From: Siphonodentalium dalli
Taxonomy: Eukaryota; Mollusca; Scaphopoda; Gadilida; Siphonodentaliidae
Length of the DNA: 64,000 nt
Direction of reading: 5' to 3'
NCBI GenBank assembly: GCA_032622095.1
Contig: CP136061.1
Coordinates: forward strand, 221,123,148 to 221,187,147
The notes below the pieces were generated by a model that was not told the origin of the DNA, ran no database searches, and saw only the letters and a list, made by a program, of their open reading frames with translations. A program made the translations under genes and the position numbers. Positions 25,001 through 33,555 of this stretch are shown here, piece by piece. Every line of letters starts with the position of its first letter. Position 1 is the first letter of the stretch.

Positions 25001-25492
25001 CCAAAGGATTTAGTCATGCAAAGAGTAAAATCCAAGATGGCTGCTGGCGGCCATGTTTTTTGGCCGAACAACTCCAAAATCACTCGTTCCCATCTACATA
25101 ACAGTGTTAACATCCATGACAAATTTCATAAACTTCCGACCAAAACAACGACCTGTAGCCCGCGCCAAAGGATTTAGTCATGCAAAGAGTAAAATCCAAG
25201 ATGGCTGCTGGCAGCCATGTTTTTTGGCCGAACGACCCCAAAATCACTCGTTCCCATCTACATGTCATTATTAACATCAATGACAAATTTCATGATGATC
25301 AGATGAACAGTACGACCTGTAGGCCGCGCCAATGGATTGAATCTTGAAATCCAAAATGGCTGCCAGCGGCCATGTTTTTTGGCCGAATGACCCAAAAATG
25401 ACTCGTTCCCATCTACATGTCAATGTCAACATTCATGACAAATTTCATGAAGATCAGACCAAAGGTACAAACTGTAGCCCGCGCCAAAGGAA
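22085..25492 (+). repeat. Tandem array of about 21 units, 152-168 bp each, with higher-order structure
   Basis: Units are marked by AAGATGG..GC near 22311, 22627, 22782, 22947, 23111, 23267, 23431, 23585, 23747, 23914, 24068, 24232, 24386, 24549, 24713, 24867, 25035, 25198 and 25350. Two unit types alternate unevenly: one with GCCAATGGATTGAAT (short step, about 154), one with GCCAAAGGATTTAGTCATGC (about 164). They make 2-unit (about 320 bp) and 3-unit (about 480 bp) higher-order repeats. A five-unit block of 800 bp is itself duplicated (for example 23457 against 24257). No function is implied by the short open frames that repeat within it. Confidence 0.93.
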
Positions 25493-25577
25493 ATTGTTGA
25501 CGGACACACGGACACACGGACGACGGATGCCAAACCATGGCAATAGCTCAAACTTACAAGTAAGTTGAGCTAAAAAT
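25493..25577 (+). repeat. GGAC-rich tail and AGCTCA/TGAGCT hairpin closing the array
   Basis: After the last array unit come GGACACACGGACGACGGATG and GGCAATAGCTCA. A hairpin follows at 25545-25571 (arms AGCTCAAACTTAC and GTAAGTTGAGCT with one bulge), then AAAAATG. It matches the hairpin end at 3880-3915. This is probably the 3' end of an array-bearing element nested inside the hAT-type element. Confidence 0.65.
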
Positions 25578-26690
25578 GGGCCATGCCTTGCGTACATAAT
25601 GTTGTTCCTTGTATTCATTGCAAGGTCACGATATGACATAGCTTAATCACGGACAGTCATTTTCCCGCCAAAGCGCACGTGTTTTCACTGTTTGATATGA
25701 TCGCGTACATAATTGTCTCTCTTGCATGGTACATTGTAAATATATATACAATATATACAATTTTACTCGCGAGTCCCCGAATACACAATCGATCGTGTCA
25801 GTTTTAGAAATAAAACTGCGCAGACCGGCGATGTTAATAGTACATTTCAATGCGATGTCGTAAGTTCTATATTTAGCCCGATTCCAGGAATTTGCGTCAT
25901 CCAGATTACGTTTCTGTGAACAGCTTTGTCACCGCCCAATTCCGCGAAGGATTTAAGTTTGAGGTGCTAAAATATATTGTAATTTTTCACAAACACTGCC
26001 CATAAAGGACGTGGGATTTCCGAAGTGACTTGCCAGTTTAGTTCGAAATACGCTACGCCATTCGATACATAGCATGGCCGACCGTGGGTTGGCTTTATAT
26101 TTATATCTATAATACAATATATCTAGAACGTGCGATCGTATACGCTCACCCATGCGTCAGTTGATGCATGTGGTGGTTGTAAAAAATATCACACAATTTT
26201 ACAAATAAACTTTAAAGGTATACTGACATCGTGCTTCAATAAACTATAATATATTGGACTTGTTATTAAACTTAAAACTTAATAATGTCACCTCGCAACT
26301 AACTTGATTGAAGTCGAGTCCTGCACACCTGCAAACACGTTGACCAGTTATCACTCAGATCAATTCCGTCACGCCGAAATAGACACGGTTGTGATTGGCG
26401 CTGATTTTTTTTTTAAGTTGATTATCAAAGCCGGCTGTCTCAACTTCAAAGAATAAGCCGCCGCGGCGCCGACAAATACCGGTACATTGAGTTGAGGTCA
26501 TTGGGTTTCGCGCTCGTGCATGACCGCCAAGTACTGAAAGCAGTTATCGCATCAAAGGGGCAACAAAGAAGGCTTTAACAAGCTAATTGTGATTGTGTAA
26601 TTCGATAGCCTGATTGTTTAAATTGTCCAGTAATTCGGTAACGGCAGCAACGGCACTGCTTTCGCGATGGCATATTGGTGGTGGGTGTGT
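25578..26690. other. Right interior of the hAT-type element, no gene recognised
   Basis: About 1.1 kb between the array and the right terminus. It is richer in CpG than the surroundings (for example GCCGCCGCGGCGCCGAC near 26457). I see no transposase motif or splice-bounded exon. Confidence 0.45.
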
Positions 26691-26791
26691 TCCGACTACT
26701 CACTAGTCGACTAGCCGATTTCGGAATCGACTAATTTAATAATCGCGTCGATTTCGATTAGTCGATTAATCGTTTCAACACTAGTGGCCGA

Positions 26792-27244
26792 TGACACTTG
26801 GTAACTGAATTGATGTCTACACTTCAAAGGCACGATACCATACTCATTTAAGTCCCTATATAGAAATTTTCTATAGAGCATTCTGTCCTATAGTTGGAAT
26901 ACTATGAAACTATGTATTATCTACATCACACATGGAACAGGGCTTGACTTAGACAAGTGGAGAAAAGTGTGGACCGGTACGCGGAGCAATAAATAAGGCC
27001 ATGCCTCCTTAGTATGTCGTCTGTAAAAATCACCCTGATATCATGAACCGTTCCACATGCATCATGGTGTAACACTAACAGCCGCAAGCACGGCATGCAC
27101 AGTAATAAGCGGCCTTACCGGAGTGATGGGGATATCATGGTATTAACGCAGTGACACTCCGTCAGAGCCAGAGGTGGTAAATTCTTTGAAATTGAATTTG
27201 AAGTTTAAAATTAAGTACTAGTAGTAGTATACGGTAGTAGGGGA
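26792..27244. other. Unique-looking DNA between two transposons
   Basis: About 450 bases with no recognised feature apart from a short TAGTAG/ACGGTAG-rich run near 27220-27240. Confidence 0.4.
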
Positions 27245-28540
27245 ACGGGACTACCCGCCCCCGAGACAACCCGCCCCTCTGCTGTTTTCGGGGCGGGTTG
27301 TCCCGATAAATAAGGGCGGGTTGTCCAGAAATTGTTAATAGTGATTATGTTCTTTTATGTTCTTTGATGATATATTATTAAAGATTTTGACCAACAAAAC
27401 AAGTGTTTATTCATTAATTATGTCAAAGCGTGGACTGGAGTAAAGAATGACACGATGTTTTGACAACCGAACGGCACTTAAGGTAAGTGAAGACATAATT
27501 ATATATGTTTTCTTACTATATTAAGCACTGTTTAAAAACAAAATTATATCCAACAGGCCAAACACTTCGAACGACGGCATTTCTCGAAATACTACCGACG
27601 ACATCTTCGTTCATATTCATATTAGGCCTAAAAAAAATTATACCGTGTTTCTGCTAACCCGACCGACCCATGTTCAAAACCCCCGACCCTAATTTTTGCC
27701 GAACGTAATTTTATTTTTTTCCTGGACCACGGTGATTTCTTTGCATTGGTCTTTCCAAATATGCAAAATTATCTTGTATTTTCTATTACTTGCAGTCATT
27801 AATTTAATTCAATGAGTCATTAGCCTAATTAACTGTGAAAATCGTGTTCACAAAACCCATCAAACCGGAGTTAATTGGAAACAAACTTCCAAAAATGCGA
27901 ATTTACGGACTACCTCGAAAATAGGGAACATTAAACAAACATAAAACGATGTCTTTTGGTCCATGTTTGAGCCTATATAGACCTTTATTAACTTTGATAT
28001 GTGAAGGGGTGTTGGTTAATATAACTTAAATGAGCTGGGACATATATGACAAGTGATTGTTTCTAATTTTGTTCAAAATAAAATATTGTTTAAACTAAGT
28101 GAATGTTTCATAGAATTTCTCAACATTCTGCCGTTAAATATGAGTGATTGTTAGCCAGTAAAAGGTGTAACACAAGTATGGATGCATAACATTGAGCATT
28201 TGTGGGAGGGTGGGAATTTTTTTTGGCAGGTCTAACTACTCACTTATATCAGGTCTAAATACTCACTTATATCAAGATCATACATGTACATATATTAGAA
28301 CTATTAATTTTAATATAACAATTACTACTACTAACTACTACTATATTAGAATATAGAATATCACATAGCAGCATTCATGGCTCATAATATTTAACACAGT
28401 TGTTTTAAGATCACCATGTACCTCTTGTGTTTGCAAACTCCAGTGGCAAGGTGACTTCTTAATCTGATTTTTGCAGGGGGGGGGGGGGGGTCGGAAAAAA
28501 CATTTCAGGCACGTATGGCATTTTTTGGAATGTCAGCTAA

Positions 28541-28798
28541 CTGGCACCACTTTGCCCAGATGATCATCAATTGTATGGTGTCGCAGTTACCCGTGAAACC
28601 CTGCAATGTGCCTCGCCGATTGAATCACAATATTATGCCTCTGGAATAGGAGAAGCTGATCGATGCGTCCGTTGTGGGGAATTGGGTGGGGCTATAAAAT
28701 TGTCTCTAAGGCAAATGTACAAGGTTGTGACACCCATTTGTCCTAATTGTCAAGAAGATGGGTTGCAGCCAGTTGTAGCAAGGAAATATTCAAATTGA
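28541..28798 (+). CDS. Zinc-ribbon-like open frame inside the Harbinger-type element, unknown
   Basis: The frame is open from just after a stop at 28538-28540 to TGA at 28796-28798 (85 codons, no ATG at its start, so possibly a last exon or a fragment). Its second half has two knuckles, [10 protein letters not shown] and PICPNCQEDG, about 20 residues apart, ending in VVARKYSN. A diverged copy lies at about 10209-10290 in another relic of the same element family. There [13 protein letters not shown] is kept, but about 50 bases around the second knuckle are lost. I do not recognise the family. It could be the end of an element-encoded protein or a captured host exon. Confidence 0.4.
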   Translation: MAPLCPDDHQLYGVAVTRETLQCASPIESQYYASGIGEADRCVRCGELGGAIKLSLRQMYKVVTPICPNCQEDGLQPVVARKYSN

Positions 28799-29858
28799 AT
28801 ACATATATGTTATCACCATGTGTTGTGCATTTCCAAGATCCATATTCAAGCTTCTCTGGTTGCAGGACATGAATACCTATCTCGGGAACACGCAACGTGG
28901 TGATAACCTATATGTATGTAATTTGTCTTACAATTCATGCAAAAGCCTATTGTCTAAAAAGTAGTATCTTATAAGTGCGTATATAGATAATTCACCGCAC
29001 AGTTGACGTTGTGTTGCCTGATGATTGGAATAATCATACACACTATATCAAAATAATACTTCTTTTGTGAAATAATATTTCTTTTGTGAAATGCAACCAA
29101 TTTTATTTAGTGTTTTCGACATTTTCATCACAAACGACTCAATTGAATGGATATATATAATAGCTGTTTTAGCCCGACTAGACTAAACCTGACTAGAAAG
29201 AGAATCATGATTCTTAATAAGCCGATTCGCTGTAGAAATGCTGCATTTTGATTCTCACAAAACATTATGGTTGTTAAGGCCTGACATAAATTAGTTCTAT
29301 TATGTCAATTGGCCAATTAATCATATTTTGTTTACAAGCGAAGATTCTCTCCACAACTAATGCACAGTCACTGCTGCCATCCAGGGTATGACTTGTTACC
29401 ATGTAGGATACAAGATCGGAAACTGCATTTTGGGTGTACATGTATTTGAGAAATAGCTGAATTGTAAGATTATATACATGAATATTATTACTTCAACAGA
29501 AATTTTCACTGTATGAAACCTACAAATTGTAAAATTAAGCCAATTTGTAATGGGGGCCTTTTATATGTAAATGTCTTAATACATATATTTTAATACTGAA
29601 TAAAATTATTCGACATTGTGAATGTTATCCATCCATTCTATACCCTGTATTATAGGCTGTATACATTATCCAATTATCTATATATCCACTCTCAATGTTT
29701 GTCAAAATGTTCCTTCCCTTTATTTAGGAATACAATTTAAGACTGTATATGACCACTGGGTTGTCCAAATAGCATAAATACAGCTTGGAACCTGTGATCG
29801 GGGTGTGAACAAAAAATAAAATTAAAAAACAAAAAAAATTAAATCCCTACCTACCTAC

Positions 29859-30762
29859 TAGGGTTGAAACGATTAATCGACTAGTCGTAGACGACGCTGA
29901 AATGTCAGAACGTCGACTCTGAATTTTGCCGTCGACTAGTCGGAACATAGTGTATTAGTTCCATGTATAACGTTTTCAAGATCGATTCCGACATAAACGG
30001 TGTTAACTGCGCATAAGTTACGGTAAGTATAACATTTGGTGGCACCCGGAATTGACAGTGGTACTAGTATAGACACACACGGTGACCCGACTATTAATTG
30101 AAAGAATGAAATTGACAACACAATGTCTCACTCGTCGTTTGAGGTCAAAGACATCACTGCGACATGATGGCAATGATTGACGCGGCTTTATCGTTTGTCG
30201 GAGACCGCTTTGATCTAGACACTGTGTATATTTCAATTGATCAATTGAAGGTCGCTTAAGGTGACGTCATTGTTGCTACCGTATATAAATGATACTGACA
30301 TTTAATAAGAACTGGCTATCGTATTCTACAAATAGCATATTCTATAGGGCGTATTTAGTCGGAACATTAACATTTTATAGTGACACCGCTCAGCACCGGT
30401 TTATTGGTGATCACGTGACTAAACGAAATCTCGAACGCAGATATTAAATTTAAAACCTGTATAAATGATCGAGTTTCTAATCATTATCCACCACATGTCT
30501 AATTATATAATTACATTCAGTGTGTTGGATAAATATCAAGATGTTTACAGTATTATTTCCCAAATAAATTGGTGTCTATGCAGGGAAATGCGCTACGCAA
30601 TAGACCGTCATTGCATCAGTCATCAGTGTACGCCATGTACGATGAATTTTCCGTACCATGTTATGTTTGAAAGTTTTGATATCAGGTACCGACTAGTCGA
30701 CGCAACGCGACTTTTGGGTCTCGACTAGTCGACTCTGAAATTCACTAATCGTTTCAACACTA
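29859..30762. mobile_element. 0.9 kb hAT-type element, TSD CTACCTAC, nested
   Basis: The termini TAGGGTTGAAACGATTAATC (left, 29859) and ...AATCGTTTCAACACTA (right, ending 30762) are inverted and belong to the same family as 21265-26783. The 8 bp outside are CTACCTAC on both sides (29851-29858, 30763-30770). The uninterrupted version of this site is visible at about 10867-10890, where CCTACCTACCTACCCTACCC is continuous. The interior has a CACGTG and a TGACGTCA-like site but no recognised gene. Confidence 0.88.
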
Positions 30763-31112
30763 CTACCTACCCTACCCTGGAGAGGTCCCGTTAGCAGAAA
30801 CACGGTATAATTTTTTTTAGGCCTTAGCCTATATACTTCATTCCGTTTTTAAATTTCGTTCATTAAACTTGAATCAACATATTATACATTTTTGTGTTCA
30901 TATGAGTTATATTATATTACATGTGTATTTATTGTTACATCAAATAAAAATCTATAAAGAACAACCCAGTTTCGTTAAACAAACATCTCATAATCCCCTC
31001 ACACCTCCTAATTAGCCACTAATTAATTTTAGGGGGCGGGTTGTCCCTGGGGTGGGTTGTCTCGGAGTGAAAGGAGGCGGGTTGTCTCGGGGGCGGGTAG
31101 TCACGGACCCGT

Positions 31113-33309
31113 ACCAGTAGCGGTACTACTGCCGGTAGCTATTATCGCTGAATTTGTATGTAACTTGTAAGTTACTGGAGAAACTTATTAAAATTTCAAT
31201 CACTCATTGTTTTGGGTTGAAACAGTAATGATGCTACCATCGTTATATAATTTAATATGTGCATCTTTTATTTCATATTGAATTATTTTATTTGTTTGAA
31301 TTGTTAATGTTAATTGTTATAACGAAAATAGGACACAATGCCAACGAAAATAAACATCGATTCGATGTAAGGTGTATTCACAATTAATTAGTCGTTTCCT
31401 TGATTGATTACTTATCTCCAGTAACCCAAAAGTTCGTCAGCAAAAATGTCTACCTTTGTCGTGGTTTGTTGCGTCAAAAATGTAGCAAAACGGCGAGGTG
31501 GAGTTTGTTGTTGATTTTTCGTCTAATTTCTAGCCGCAGAAATAATCTCTGAAAATCATGTCGCAAGCATAATTCACACAGGATGAATCCGCTGTCAAGT
31601 GAACTATCTTATCACGGAACGTCCTATGTATCATAGAACTTTAAAACTCAATCAATCGTTAAACAAGTGGGATTTTATCGATGAATATTTCTTCAAGTAC
31701 GAACAATATGGCGCTCAAGTATAAAACGGAGTTGACGGATATATCCCATAATTCCACGAGAAAATGCGAAGTGTCGCGTTGAACCAACATATCATTAAAG
31801 TTTTCTCATAAAAATAGTGAAATCCTGGTAAGATTTCGAATGACAACCTTATCGGTGAGTTCTGAAATACTTCCGCCGTACTGGGGATCTGAATTTTGCA
31901 TCTTTTAAGTGTCAAAAATGTTGAAATTTATTCAAAAGTGCGTTTAAAAACTATCAACTTTTGGCAGACGATTTCCCGTTCTTGGAAAAATTAGACCCGC
32001 TCCTTCAATTTTTGGTCACGTGATAAATGGAATGGAATTTACCACAATAATATGTACGGTAACGACAGGATTGAGAACTGGTCTAAAATATTATCCAATT
32101 TGAACTTTGCCTAAAGTTCGAGCATGCGCACTAATGTACAGCTGATCAGTCAGATTTCAGGAATGCCGTTTTTAATCAGAAGTGTCTGCGAAAAAAAGTC
32201 ATAGAAATCATTTGAAAGTATCTGGATGTGAATTAAAGATTCGGTTTGTTAGAAGGATATCAACATTACGTATAAGGAGCGAAATCAACAGCTGTTAACG
32301 CAATACATGTGAGTTTTAGACTTGTTTAACGGTCGTCTGTATTTTTTCCGTTCACAGACCGGGAAATCGAAAGCGAGATTCCAATACATTTCATCATCGG
32401 AAACGTACAAGTGTCAATTTCACAGACCTGTTAGAAATAATATTTGGTTGGCATCGTTACTTGCAGATGACACTCATTTGGTAAAATTTATTGATCTGAT
32501 CATCTTGACATGTCAATTTTCCGCGAAACGTTTTTTTATCAACATTACTACGTCATTAGTCATTATTAATATTATCGCAATTGAAATTATCATGCCTTTG
32601 GCTTTGTTCGTCTGTCAAATTTGGGGAGTGACCCGTTGATAAGGGCGGGGCTTAACCTTTGCAGCCGTTACTGGGTCACTAGAACATTGAATTTGTGCAC
32701 GATTTACCTGGATTATGTTGTACCGTATGTCTTTTCATGATTGATATGGGGTGGCAATCAACTTATTTCGATATTTTTGTTTTCTGTTCTCAATTACAAT
32801 TCCGAATCAATGACAAAATGTATGCCAAATGGGACCGACACGTGTCTTTCGAGTTGTGGTCAACGTCACACTTATTTCCATTTTCTACGAACGTATATTA
32901 TTCTGAGAAAAAAATATTCCATATGCGTGCATTGTGTTAAATATGTAGCATTTACTCTAGCCAATCTCGCAGGCATTTCAGCCATCGTATTGAATCTCAT
33001 CTTGCATACCGTTAAACCAATTAATTGGCGCACTCTGAACTGACGTGCGAAAGTGGGTGGCCTACTTTCTTTGTGCCGGTAATGACGCGTTCTGATTGGC
33101 TGTTGTCGTTTAGTGATGTCAAGCAGTACACACATACCTCAGTAGATCTTTACATACACACACAGAGTGACGGCTTGTGTTGTGGGCGTCATATGAGCGT
33201 GATTACAAATAGTTGTTATTGGTGTTACTATTAGTACGAATGATTCAGCGGATGAGCAAACATATTATGACATAGTTCGTGTTTATTCTTTTTCACATTT
33301 TCGTTTCAG
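31113..33309 (+). promoter_or_regulatory. Upstream region of SINHCAF, candidate promoter and 5' exon
   Basis: The SINHCAF start exon begins at an acceptor, so a non-coding 5' exon must lie upstream. Candidates: a GTGAGT donor at 32309-32314, preceded about 180 bases upstream by an NRF1-type word GCATGCGCA (32122-32130) and a palindromic TCACGTGA at 32016-32023. Alternatively an inverted CCAAT box (GATTGGC, 33094-33100) sits closer to the gene. The region is poor in recognised transposons, which fits a promoter. Motif presence alone is weak evidence. Several short open frames here have no family resemblance. Confidence 0.35.
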
Positions 33310-33555
33310 TGAGGATATCATTTCAACATGTTCAGTTTCCATAAACCAAAAATATACAGGAGTATCAGTGGATGTTGTATTTGCCGTGCGAAATCTTCCA
33401 GTTCGCGGTTTACTGACAGTAAGAAATATGAGATTGAGTTTGAAAGGTGCTTCAGGATTAAGGACAAACGTTGTGGGGAAATATGCAATGCATGTGTGCT
33501 ATTAGTGAAACGCTGGAAAAAATTGCCAGATGGAACAAGTCGACACTGGAATCAT
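33310..33555 (+). CDS. SINHCAF: SINHCAF exon with start codon
   Basis: An acceptor with a strong pyrimidine tract (TTCTTTTTCACATTTTCG then TTTCAG) precedes 33310. TGA at 33310-33312 is in frame upstream of the ATG at 33328, which fixes the start. The coding part encodes residues 1-76, ending ...SRHWNH, and is followed by GTGAGT at 33556. The exon carries the conserved N-terminal cysteine module. It ends on a codon boundary, and the next exon supplies VVDARAGP, as in vertebrate proteins. Confidence 0.96.

Larger units (their letters stand above)
21265..26783. mobile_element. 5.5 kb hAT-type non-autonomous element carrying a tandem array
   Basis: The left terminus TAGTGTTGAAACGATTAG at 21265 and the right terminus ending AATCGTTTCAACACTA at 26783 are inverted. 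Each is followed inward by degenerate CGACTAGTCG boxes. The eight bases outside are identical on both sides, GTGGCCGA at 21257-21264 and 26784-26791. An 8 bp TSD with this style of terminus indicates hAT-type transposition. The interior has no transposase. It holds the roughly 21-unit array and its hairpin end (22085-25571), plus about 0.8 kb and 1.2 kb of other DNA. A short family relative with the same termini is at 29859-30762. Confidence 0.88.
27625..30823. mobile_element. PIF/Harbinger-type element, 3.2 kb, TSD TTA
   Basis: Inverted termini of about 34 bases start GGCCTAAAAAAAATTATACC at 27625 and match the reverse complement ending at 30823. TTA lies immediately outside both ends (27622-27624 and 30824-30826). 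A three-base TTA target and GG-starting termini fit PIF/Harbinger. The right subterminal part has CTACCTAC repeats. The interior holds a short zinc-ribbon-like frame (28541-28798) and a nested hAT-type element (29859-30762). I did not recognise a Harbinger transposase or Myb-like gene. Related relics are at 10200-10936, 20650-20742 and 57876-58259. Confidence 0.8.
27245..31112. mobile_element. Pair of G-rich inverted termini enclosing 3.9 kb
   Basis: The left end reads ACGGGACTACCCGCCCCCGA at 27245 and the right end is its near reverse complement ending at 31112 (right copy has about six extra bases). Both ends carry extra copies of a GGCGGGTTGTC box: left near 27293 and 27325, right near 31036, 31053 and 31077. 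The boxes look like subterminal transposase-binding repeats and include potential G-quadruplex runs. No TSD could be assigned and no superfamily is claimed. A Harbinger-type element is nested inside. Confidence 0.65.

Noticed and set aside
22967-25274. Repeated 73-codon open frames containing ARAKGFSHAKSK in the array
   Set aside because: They recur only because the tandem units repeat. Unit lengths are not multiples of three, the frames stop at similar places, and there is no start context or conservation beyond the DNA repeat itself.
31440-31510. Short frame ATG TCT ACC TTT.. (MSTFVVVCCVKN) reminiscent of a THAP-type start
   Set aside because: Only 22 codons before a stop and the zinc-coordination pattern does not continue; no downstream exon was recognised.
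32322-32639. 105-codon plus-strand frame upstream of SINHCAF
   Set aside because: It begins without an ATG, has no recognised family and would lie in the 5' intron or promoter region; treated as chance.
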